In this document: piece by piece, positions 9,147 to 14,981 of the stretch
How the letters are laid out: every line of letters starts with the position of its first letter
Position numbering within the stretch: position 1 is the stretch's first letter
The notes under the pieces: model-generated
Told to the model about the DNA's origin: nothing
Databases searched by the model: none
What the model saw: the letters and a program-made list of their open reading frames with translations, nothing else
Position numbers and translations under genes: made by a program
Source of the DNA: Acidobacteriaceae bacterium
Lineage (GTDB): Bacteria > Acidobacteriota > Vicinamibacteria > Vicinamibacterales > CAVVIG01
Direction of reading: 5' to 3'
Assembly (NCBI GenBank): GCA_031274845.1
Contig: JAISPN010000263.1
Coordinates: 1-14,981 of the forward strand
Length of the DNA stretch: 14,981 nucleotides

Positions 9147-9226
9147 GCCAGGACAGCCAGATCGTGATTGCAGAATTTCTTAAGAAAAACAGGCGAAAAC
9201 GTACGAAGATCTTCCAATTTGTTCCG

Positions 9227-9258
9227 ATTTCCACAGGTTTTTCCACAGGTGTGGAAAA
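9227..9258. promoter_or_regulatory. Cluster of three DnaA boxes, two as a perfect inverted pair
   Basis: ATTTCCACA (9227-9235, plus), TTTTCCACA (9239-9247, plus) and TTTTCCACA on the minus strand (9250-9258). The last two form a perfect 9-bp inverted repeat around GG. The first two starts are 12 bases apart. The position upstream of dnaA suits autoregulation, titration or a second half of a bipartite origin. Confidence 0.7.
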
Positions 9259-9408
9259 CTTTGGTGAGAGACCAAACGTACATCGCTGGCAGTCGGGCAC
9301 GCGCGCTCGTGGCAAGGGCCATCAAGCAGGAACGTCAATCTAACACAGACCGCGCCGATGGCGTACCCGCGATGAGGTGATTCGCGCGGGTGGCCGCGTT
9401 CCGCGTGA

Positions 9409-9438
9409 TTGACACTGCTTCGAACGGTCCGCTAACAT
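9409..9438 (+). promoter_or_regulatory. Sigma70-type promoter for rpmH and the downstream genes
   Basis: A perfect -35 TTGACA (9409-9414) is followed after 18 bases by TAACAT (9433-9438), which matches TATAAT at four of six positions. Transcription would begin near 9445, leaving a leader of about 30 bases before rpmH. Confidence 0.65.
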
Positions 9439-9444
9439 TAGCGG
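9429..9444. promoter_or_regulatory. Palindrome CCGCTAA-CA-TTAGCGG over the -10 element
   Basis: A perfect 7-bp inverted repeat with a 2-base centre covers the -10 hexamer of the rpmH promoter. CGAA (9421-9424) and TTCG (9445-9448) extend the symmetry with a bulge. It could be an operator, or it could be chance. Confidence 0.4.
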
Positions 9445-9473
9445 TTCGTTTCAAGAGAATTTTGGAGCTATAG

Positions 9474-9623
9474 ATGAAGGGCAAGCGCACGTTCCAACCG
9501 AATCAACGTCGCCGCCGCAAGGCGCACGGTTTTCTCGTCCGCATGAGCACGAAGAATGGCCGCTTGGTCCTGAAGCGCCGCCGTGCCAAGGGGCGGAAGC
9601 GTCTCACGGTCAGCAGCGAATAG
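9474..9623 (+). CDS. rpmH: 50S ribosomal protein L34
   Basis: L34 is a small, very basic protein of the large ribosomal subunit. The 49-residue sequence starts MKGKRTFQPNQRRRRKAHGF, continues LVRMSTKNGRLVLKRRRAKG and ends RKRLTVSSE, the standard L34 pattern. ATG at 9474 has GGAG at 9464-9467, 6 bases upstream. It is the first gene of the plus-strand block and precedes rnpA by 22 bases, the conserved rpmH-rnpA order near origins. Confidence 0.97.
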   Translation: MKGKRTFQPNQRRRRKAHGFLVRMSTKNGRLVLKRRRAKGRKRLTVSSE

Positions 9624-9645
9624 TCGATTTCTAAGGGAGTTGGCC

Positions 9646-10017
9646 ATGGTGGTGGCCGGTCAGGTGCCAGCGACGTTTGAGCGGCACGAGCGTGTCCGCC
9701 ATCGAGCCGAGTACCAAAAAATCTACGATCGGGGCAGCAAGGTACACAGCCGGTTCTTCACGGTGTTTACCTGCCCCAACGGACTTCGTTGGGGTCGACT
9801 CGGAATCGCCGCCACGCGAAAGCTGGGCGGCGCCGTTGTGAGAAACAAAGCGAAACGGCTCGTTCGAGAAGTCTTTCGTCGCAACAAGCTGGCGCCGGGC
9901 GTCGATGTTGTCGTGATTCCTCGGCGGGAACTCGTCGAGGCCAGCCTGACTACCCTTGAGTTCGAATTCCGTCAGAACATCGAACGCAGTCTCCGCCGGT
10001 CGCGTGACGTCCGCTGA
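9646..10017 (+). CDS. rnpA: Ribonuclease P protein component
   Basis: RnpA binds the catalytic RNase P RNA and helps it select precursor tRNAs for 5' maturation. I chose ATG 9646 (123 residues) because AAGGGAG at 9633-9639 lies 6 bases upstream; an upstream in-frame start at 9583 would overlap rpmH. Landmarks are RVRHRAEYQKIYDRGSKVHS, the F-T-V-F strand, RLGIAATRKLGGAVVRNKAK and RLVREVFRRNK, the RNR signature on the RNA-binding helix, then VDVVVIPRREL. The 3' end overlaps the probable yidD start. Confidence 0.96.
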   Translation: MVVAGQVPATFERHERVRHRAEYQKIYDRGSKVHSRFFTVFTCPNGLRWGRLGIAATRKLGGAVVRNKAKRLVREVFRRNKLAPGVDVVVIPRRELVEASLTTLEFEFRQNIERSLRRSRDVR

Positions 10018-10267
10018 ACCTGTTGTGCCTCCACAACGTCTTTCCATTCAGGTGACCGCCGCGCTCGCGCTGCTCCGAGGCTACAAGCTCCTGATATCAC
10101 CGTTGTTTTCCGGTTCGTGCCGGTTCGTGCCGTCGTGTTCTGATTACGCGGCCGACGCCATCCGCGCGTATGGCCTGGCGCGCGGCTCGTGGCTCACCGC
10201 ACGCCGGCTTGCTCGTTGCCAACCGCTTTGCGCCGGAGGTTACGACCCGGTGCCCCCTCGAGGTTGA
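10004..10267 (+). CDS. yidD: Membrane protein insertion efficiency factor YidD
   Basis: YidD is a small membrane-associated protein that aids YidC-dependent insertion of inner-membrane proteins. The conserved core is all present: ALLRGYKLLISPLFSGSCRF, VPSCSDYAADAIRAYG, a Leu/Arg stretch, then RCQPLCAGGYDPVPP. The conserved Cys residues are intact. The start is uncertain: GTG 10004 (87 residues) overlaps the rnpA stop by 14 bases, GTG 10025 would give 80 residues, and a TTG at 9956 is possible but deep in rnpA. None has a clear ribosome binding site, which suggests coupling to rnpA. The stop codon at 10265-10267 nearly touches yidC. Confidence 0.92.
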   Translation: MTSAEPVVPPQRLSIQVTAALALLRGYKLLISPLFSGSCRFVPSCSDYAADAIRAYGLARGSWLTARRLARCQPLCAGGYDPVPPRG

Positions 10268-10269
10268 TT

Positions 10270-12003
10270 TTGGAACGTCGCGTTCTCGTTGCTTTTCTGC
10301 TGTCGTTCCTGGTGATCTACGGATACCAGTTCTACTTCGCGCATCCCACGCCGAAGCCGGCGCCGGTATCGGCGACGTCACCGGGAGGCGCATCCGGGGC
10401 GGGAACCGCGTCCGGGCAACCCGGCGCGGTCACAGCGTCCGCTGATGCGACACCGGCGGAACCAGCCTCGACGCCGCTGGTTGGTGACAGCACCGAACGC
10501 GACATCCGCGTCGAGACGCCTCACGTCAGCGCGGTGTTTACGAATCGCGGCGCGCGGCTCAAGAGCTGGACGCTCAAGGGCTATCGCGATCGCTTTGATA
10601 AACCGCTCGAGCTCGTCGCGAAGGAACTTGCCGCCACCGAACCGCTCCCCTTCACGCTCAAGACCGACGATGCGCGCGTGACGCGCGTGGTGAATTCAGC
10701 GCTCTACACCGTCGGTGGCGCGCCGGATGGGGGCGAGATCTCGTCGCCCGCCACGATCACCTTCAACTATCGCGACGATAGCGGCATCAGCGCGACGAAA
10801 GAATTCGTGCTCGATCCCGCGTCGTTTCTGGTGACGGTGCGCGTCACCCTCAAGGAAAACGACCGCACGCTCAACCCGGCGATCCAGTGGGGGCCGGGAC
10901 TTGGCGATAACGATTCGCAAACCGGCCGGTCGGCGGTGTTGCCCGGCGGTCTTTCCGCCGTGGCGGGAACGGTGTCGCGGCCGACGGCGAAGTCGATCGG
11001 CGCGGCGATGACGGCTGAAGACACGTTCGACTACGTTGGCATCGAGGATCACTACTTCCTGTCCATCGCGCTCAAGCCGGGCCGGGCGAAGGCGCTCTAC
11101 ACCGCATTCACCGAACCGATTCCGTCCGACGCGGAGCAGCCGCCACGGCAATTCGTTTCCTACGAATTGCAGATGCCGCAACCGGAAGCGCCGATCACGT
11201 ATTTTGTCGGGCCCAAGAACTTCGACACGCTTGCCGCGGTCGACCCGGCGCTGACCAAGACGATCAACTACGGCATGTTCGCCGTGATTATCGTCCCGCT
11301 CTTGCGGACGCTGAACTGGATCCACGACTACATCGGCAACTACGGCTGGTCCATCGTGGCGTTGACGGCGCTCCTCCGCATCATTCTCTTCCCGCTGAAC
11401 CACATGAGCGTGGCGTCGACCCGGAAGATGCAGGAGATCCAGCCCGAAGCAAAGGCGATTCAGGAACGCTACTCGAAGCTGAAGACGACCGATCCCGCGC
11501 GTCAGAAGATGAATCAGGAGTTGATGGCGCTCTATCGCGAGCGCGGCGTCAACCCGGCCGGCGGCTGCATCCCGGGGCTGCTTCCGCTGCCGATCCTCAT
11601 GGCGTTCTACTACATGCTCAACTACTCCATTGAGCTGCGCGGCACGCCGTTTATTGGATGGATTCACGACTTGTCGCAACCGGACAAGTTCTATCTGCTG
11701 CCGATTTTGGTTGGCGTCTCGCAATTTACCATGCAGTGGATGATGCCCGCGCCGCCAGGCGTGGACCCGGCGCAGCAGAAGATGATGATGGTCATGCCGC
11801 TGGTGATGATGTTCCTCTTCATCACGATGCCGGCAGGCGCGATGCTTTACTATTTCGTGAACAACATTCTTGGCATCGGTCAGCAAATGTTGACCAACAA
11901 GTTGATTGGGCCGCCGAACATACGGACGGCGCGGCCCGCCGCGGAGCGGCGCGTCAAACGTGTCGGCAGCGGAAAAACCGAAGACGCCAGCCGGGAGAAT
12001 TAA
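10270..12003 (+). CDS. yidC: Membrane protein insertase YidC
   Basis: YidC inserts and folds inner-membrane proteins alone or with SecYEG. I chose TTG 10270 (577 residues) because GAGG at 10260-10263 lies 6 bases upstream and it gives the expected N-terminal anchor, ERRVLVAFLLSFLVIYGYQF. TTG 10264, two codons earlier, overlaps the yidD stop and is the alternative. A low-complexity Pro/Ala/Gly/Thr linker (about 25-75) leads to the periplasmic P1 domain (about 80-325), a Gram-negative-type feature. The five-helix core follows, with the conserved hydrophilic-groove Arg at R370 (LLRIILFPLNHMS), the cytoplasmic hairpin KMQEIQPEAKAIQERYSKLK, then GVNPAGGCIPGLLPLPILMA and the Met-rich last helices. 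The C-terminal tail is basic (RRVKRVGSGKT), which would suit ribosome contact. Confidence 0.96.
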   Translation: MERRVLVAFLLSFLVIYGYQFYFAHPTPKPAPVSATSPGGASGAGTASGQPGAVTASADATPAEPASTPLVGDSTERDIRVETPHVSAVFTNRGARLKSWTLKGYRDRFDKPLELVAKELAATEPLPFTLKTDDARVTRVVNSALYTVGGAPDGGEISSPATITFNYRDDSGISATKEFVLDPASFLVTVRVTLKENDRTLNPAIQWGPGLGDNDSQTGRSAVLPGGLSAVAGTVSRPTAKSIGAAMTAEDTFDYVGIEDHYFLSIALKPGRAKALYTAFTEPIPSDAEQPPRQFVSYELQMPQPEAPITYFVGPKNFDTLAAVDPALTKTINYGMFAVIIVPLLRTLNWIHDYIGNYGWSIVALTALLRIILFPLNHMSVASTRKMQEIQPEAKAIQERYSKLKTTDPARQKMNQELMALYRERGVNPAGGCIPGLLPLPILMAFYYMLNYSIELRGTPFIGWIHDLSQPDKFYLLPILVGVSQFTMQWMMPAPPGVDPAQQKMMMVMPLVMMFLFITMPAGAMLYYFVNNILGIGQQMLTNKLIGPPNIRTARPAAERRVKRVGSGKTEDASREN

Positions 12004-12007
12004 GACG

Positions 12008-12457
12008 ATGAGTGTGGCGACGGATCCGATTGTTGATTTTCTCACCCGTTTTTCTGCGGCGCTCGGCATCAGCTCATCGGTGGAAGTTGAAGAGACATCC
12101 GAAGGGGTCCGCTTCAATCTCTCTGGCGAACAGGCGGAACTTCTCGCCCGTCATCGTGGCGAACCAGTCAAGGCGCTTCAGCACATCGTCGATATGGCGT
12201 TTGCTCGCGGCGCGGGCGACGACGCGCGCGTCTTCGTCGACGCGCTTGGTTATCGCAAGGGCAAGGACACCGAGCTCAAGCAGATGGCGAAGTTCCTCGC
12301 CGAAAAAGCCAAGCAGACCGGCGCCGATCAGCAGCTCGGACCGCTGAACCCCTACGAGCGCCGTCTCGTGCACATGGCCGTGGCTGAAGTCCCCGGCGCG
12401 GCGAGCGAAAGCATCGGCGACGCCTTCTCGAAGACGGTTTACATCTCGGCAAAATAG
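12008..12457 (+). CDS. khpB: KH and R3H domain RNA-binding protein (KhpB/Jag family)
   Basis: This 149-residue protein occupies the usual Jag/KhpB position after yidC. The ATG at 12008 is preceded by GGGAG at 11993-11997 and lies 4 bases after yidC. Residues 1-75 look like a KH domain (GEQAELLARHRGEPVKALQH), but the GxxG loop, usually like GRRG, is altered to ARHRG. The C-terminal R3H domain has NPYERRLVHMAVAEVPG with R-x3-H intact, then ESIGDAFSKTVYI. The N-terminal Jag_N domain of Firmicutes members is absent. Family members bind RNA and affect cell division and sporulation-related processes; the role here is not known. Confidence 0.88.
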   Translation: MSVATDPIVDFLTRFSAALGISSSVEVEETSEGVRFNLSGEQAELLARHRGEPVKALQHIVDMAFARGAGDDARVFVDALGYRKGKDTELKQMAKFLAEKAKQTGADQQLGPLNPYERRLVHMAVAEVPGAASESIGDAFSKTVYISAK

Positions 12458-12462
12458 CCCCG

Positions 12463-13800
12463 ATGCCGTTTTCCGCGACCGATACCATCGTCGCGATTGC
12501 GACGTCGTCCGGACGTGGCGGCCTCGGGATTGTTCGTCTCAGCGGATCGGATGCGCTGTCGATCGCGAAACAACTGACCGATCGCGCCGAGCCGTTTGCG
12601 CCGAGGCACGCGACCTTCACGATCGTCGGCACCCGAACCGAAACGCCGGATCACGCGGTCGTGACGTATTTCCCCGCACCGCATTCCTCCCCGGGCGACG
12701 CTGTTGTTGAAATCAGCGTGCATGGAAGCCCGGTCGTGCTCACGAACATCGTGCAGAGCGCCGTGGCGCTTGGCGCGCGAGCAGCCGCGCCCGGCGAGTT
12801 CACGCTGCGTGCGTTCCTCAATGGAAAAATCGATCTGCCGCAAGCCGAAGCGATCCGCGATCTCGTTGACGCAACGACGCCGTTTCAGGCGCAGGTCGCC
12901 TTCGATCAGTTGAATGGCACGTTGACCGGAGCGCTGAACGCGATTCACGACACGCTGTTTGATCTCATCGCGCGGCTTGAAGCGTCGGTCGATTTTCCGG
13001 ACGAGGGGTATCACTTCGTCGATCCCGCGTCCATCGCGACAGCGATCGGCGATCTTCTCCGCCGGCTCGATGCGTTGATGGCCGAAGGTGGCCGTGGCCG
13101 CCTTGTGCGCGAAGGGCTTCAGATTGCGATTGTCGGCGCACCCAACGTGGGCAAATCCAGTCTGTTCAACGCGCTGCTCGGCACCGCGCGCGCCATCGTC
13201 AGCGAGGCGCCGGGAACTACACGCGATCTCGTTTCCGAAGTCGTCGATCTCGACGGCCTGCGCGTCACGCTCGTCGACACCGCGGGGTTGCGCGAGACCG
13301 GCGATGCCGTTGAAGCGGAAGGGGTCCGTCGCGCCACCGCCGCCGGGCAAACGGCAGACCTGATTCTCGATGTGTTTGATGGCAGTGCTGCACCACGAGA
13401 CACCGACGAAAAAACACTGCAAATAATTGAAAATAAAAGACTTATTGTATTTAATAAGTCAGATATCGAGGCCGCGTGGAGCCATCCGGAGGCCGTGTCC
13501 GTATCTGCCGTGACGGGCGAAGGGCTCGGCGTGTTGCGTGAGAAGATTCGCGAGCGGCTTGGATTGGGTGTCGAACGGGAACGGCCTGCGATGACCAACG
13601 TCCGTCACCTCGAATTGGTGCGCCGCGCGCGCGAAGCGCTCGTCCGGGCGGAATCGTCGGTGGTGGACAAGGCGATGCCGGAGGAATTCGTTCTTGCGGA
13701 TCTTCAGGAAGCCCGAGGACATCTTGAAGAAATTACCGGCGTCAGGACATCAGACGATGTGCTGGCGCATATTTTCGCAAGCTTCTGTATCGGCAAATGA
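12463..13800 (+). CDS. mnmE: tRNA uridine-5-carboxymethylaminomethyl modification GTPase MnmE
   Basis: With MnmG, MnmE makes the cmnm5 group on wobble uridine 34 of tRNAs using a methylene-THF-type donor and GTP hydrolysis. The 445-residue protein has the N-terminal folate-binding domain (TDTIVAIATSSGRGGLGIVR, then PGEFTLRAFLNGKIDLPQAEAI near 110-131). A helical domain follows, split by a G domain with G1 GAPNVGKS (225-232), G2 GTTRD (251-255), G3 DTAG (272-275) and G4 NKSD (331-334). The C-terminus FCIGK keeps the conserved Cys (C442). ATG 12463 is 5 bases after khpB without a clear ribosome binding site. Codons 316-335 are strikingly AT-rich compared with the rest. The stop overlaps mnmG as ATGA. 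Confidence 0.97.
   Translation: MPFSATDTIVAIATSSGRGGLGIVRLSGSDALSIAKQLTDRAEPFAPRHATFTIVGTRTETPDHAVVTYFPAPHSSPGDAVVEISVHGSPVVLTNIVQSAVALGARAAAPGEFTLRAFLNGKIDLPQAEAIRDLVDATTPFQAQVAFDQLNGTLTGALNAIHDTLFDLIARLEASVDFPDEGYHFVDPASIATAIGDLLRRLDALMAEGGRGRLVREGLQIAIVGAPNVGKSSLFNALLGTARAIVSEAPGTTRDLVSEVVDLDGLRVTLVDTAGLRETGDAVEAEGVRRATAAGQTADLILDVFDGSAAPRDTDEKTLQIIENKRLIVFNKSDIEAAWSHPEAVSVSAVTGEGLGVLREKIRERLGLGVERERPAMTNVRHLELVRRAREALVRAESSVVDKAMPEEFVLADLQEARGHLEEITGVRTSDDVLAHIFASFCIGK
13439..13460 (+). repeat. Perfect 8-bp hairpin inside mnmE
   Basis: GACTTATT (13439-13446) and AATAAGTC (13453-13460) pair perfectly around a 6-base loop, within an AT-rich patch in the G-domain coding sequence just before and into the NKSD codons. 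Confidence 0.6.
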
Positions 13801-14981
13801 CCGTTGATGTCGTCGTCGTCGGAGCGGGTCACGCCGGGTGCGAGGCGGCGTACGCCGCCGCTCGTCTCGGCGCGCACGTAGGGCTCTGCACGCTCTCGGC
13901 GGAGACCGTGGCGCACATGCCGTGTAATCCGGCGATCGGCGGCACGGCCAAGGGTCACCTCGTTCGGGAGATCGACGCGCTTGGCGGTTTGATGGGGCGC
14001 GCGATTGACGCTACGGGACTGCAGTTCAAGTTGCTGAACCGGAGCCGAGGCCCGGCGGTCTGGTCGCCGCGCGCGCAGGCGGACAAGAAACGCTACGGTC
14101 AGTGGATGCGCGACGCCCTCGAGAGAGAGCCAAACATCGAGTGGATACTTGGACGCGCCGGCAGGATTTTGACGTCTGGCGGCCGCGTCGTCGGTCTTGC
14201 TCTTGAGGACGGCCGACATATTTACTGCGCGTCGCTCGTCATCACGACCGGCACCTTCCTCAACGGCCTAATTCACATCGGTCCCGAGCAACGTCCAGCC
14301 GGGCGCATCGGCGAGCCGCCCACGCACGATCTTGCTGAATCACTGAAAAGTTTCGGGTTTTCGTGGGGGCGTTTGAAGACGGGCACTCCCCCTCGTCTCG
14401 ACAGACAGTCGATCGATTTCAGCCGTCAGGTGGCGGCCGGCGTCTTCGTTGAGGAACGCGGCGACGAGCATCCCGTCCCGTTTTCTTTTCTCAGCACCGG
14501 CGTTCCGCCCGCCTCGATTTCCTGCTATCTCCTCTACACGAACGATCGTGTCCGGGACATCGTCAAGGCGAATGTCGCCCGGTCGCCGTTGTTCAATGGC
14601 CAGATCTCCGGAATTGGCCCCAGATATTGCCCGTCGCTCGAAGACAAGATCGTTCGGTTTCCCGATCGCGAACGCCACCAGATCTATCTGGAGCCCGAAG
14701 GGGTCGAGGCGACGGACATCTACGTCAACGGGTTTTCCATGAGCCTGCCAAGAGAAGTCCAGCAGGATCTCGTTCACGCGCTTCCGGGACTCGAAGACGC
14801 GGTCATGCTTCGGCCGGGCTATGCCGTTGAGTACGACTTCATCCAGCCAACGGAACTCGATCGCGGCCTTCAAACCAAACGTATCGCCGGGTTGTTTCTC
14901 GCCGGGCAGATTAACGGGACGTCTGGCTACGAAGAGGCGGCGGCGCAAGGATTACTCGCTGGCGTCAATGCGGTTTGTCAT
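13797..14981 (+). CDS. mnmG: tRNA uridine-5-carboxymethylaminomethyl modification enzyme MnmG (partial)
   Basis: MnmG is the FAD-dependent partner of MnmE in modifying U34 of tRNAs. The ATG at 13797 overlaps the mnmE stop (ATGA), and the frame is open for 395 codons to the window edge, out of about 620 expected. Landmarks are the FAD-binding GAGHAGCEAA (9-18), CNPAIGG (43-49), HLVREIDALGGLMG, the RGPAVWSPRAQADKK segment, TTGTFLNG, GRLKTGTPPR and GPRYCPSLEDK, with the conserved catalytic-type Cys at 278. The end has AVEYDF and LFLAGQINGTSGYEEAAAQG. The C-terminal third, including the MnmE-contact region, is outside the window. The overlap implies coupled synthesis of the two subunits. Confidence 0.97.
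   Translation, partial: MTVDVVVVGAGHAGCEAAYAAARLGAHVGLCTLSAETVAHMPCNPAIGGTAKGHLVREIDALGGLMGRAIDATGLQFKLLNRSRGPAVWSPRAQADKKRYGQWMRDALEREPNIEWILGRAGRILTSGGRVVGLALEDGRHIYCASLVITTGTFLNGLIHIGPEQRPAGRIGEPPTHDLAESLKSFGFSWGRLKTGTPPRLDRQSIDFSRQVAAGVFVEERGDEHPVPFSFLSTGVPPASISCYLLYTNDRVRDIVKANVARSPLFNGQISGIGPRYCPSLEDKIVRFPDRERHQIYLEPEGVEATDIYVNGFSMSLPREVQQDLVHALPGLEDAVMLRPGYAVEYDFIQPTELDRGLQTKRIAGLFLAGQINGTSGYEEAAAQGLLAGVNAVCH

Larger units (their letters stand above)
9147..9473. other. Divergent dnaA / rpmH control region
   Basis: This 327-bp gap carries no gene. Near dnaA it holds a perfect 12-bp palindrome TTTCTTAAGAAA (9176-9187) and three DnaA boxes (9227-9258). The rpmH side has a sigma70-type promoter (9409-9438) overlapped by a palindrome (9429-9444). 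I could not find a convincing dnaA promoter on the minus strand. About 9260-9400 shows no recognisable element. Confidence 0.6.

Noticed and set aside
9176..9187. Palindrome TTTCTTAAGAAA upstream of dnaA considered as an operator
   Set aside because: It is perfect but short and AT-rich, with no matching promoter elements identified, so chance cannot be excluded.
10696..12117. Minus-strand ORF (473 codons) opposite yidC
   Set aside because: Arg/His-rich antisense shadow; yidC is fully supported by motifs and start signals.
12439..13422. Minus-strand ORF (327 codons) opposite mnmE
   Set aside because: Antisense shadow of mnmE with no recognisable domains.

Overview
The window is a replication-origin neighbourhood of a moderately GC-rich Gram-negative-type bacterium with a small integron-like cassette array at its left edge. 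The translation, membrane-insertion and gyrase proteins are bacterial. A long inserted GyrB and a YidC with a large periplasmic domain point to a diderm. The overall look would suit Acidobacteriota (perhaps Vicinamibacteria) or a deltaproteobacterial relative, but that placement is an impression and was not computed.

Layout. Positions 1 to about 1209 hold minus-strand cassettes in an AT-richer patch: the first 41 codons of a membrane protein (1-123), a four-fold hairpin protein with a Ser-Arg-Pro repeat tail (195-563), and a compact DpnI-like zinc-ribbon nuclease (631-1068). Two attC sites (132-194 and 580-636) separate them. No integron integrase lies between the array and gyrA. Positions 1069-1366 are mostly non-coding, with two hairpins just past gyrA. 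Positions 1367-9146 carry the minus-strand replication block dnaA-dnaN-gyrB-gyrA, without recF at its usual place between dnaN and gyrB. DnaA-box-like 9-mers and an AT-rich stretch lie between dnaA and dnaN (7551-7811). Three more boxes, two of them a perfect inverted pair, lie upstream of dnaA.

From 9409 the plus strand carries the tightly packed set rpmH-rnpA-yidD-yidC-khpB(jag)-mnmE-mnmG, with mnmG cut by the right edge. These genes supply ribosomal protein L34, RNase P protein, the membrane-insertion factors YidD and YidC, a KH/R3H RNA-binding protein, and the two subunits of the tRNA wobble-uridine modification enzyme. The two gene blocks diverge from 9147-9473, as in many bacterial origin regions.

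The least ordinary item is the integron cassette for the DpnI-like nuclease. It keeps the four zinc cysteines and the D...xK spacing of DpnI, but has Gln in place of the catalytic Glu and no DNA-reading C-terminal domain. Other points worth a look are Gln at GyrA position 83, an AT-rich rare-codon island with a hairpin inside mnmE, and a palindrome over the rpmH -10 element.
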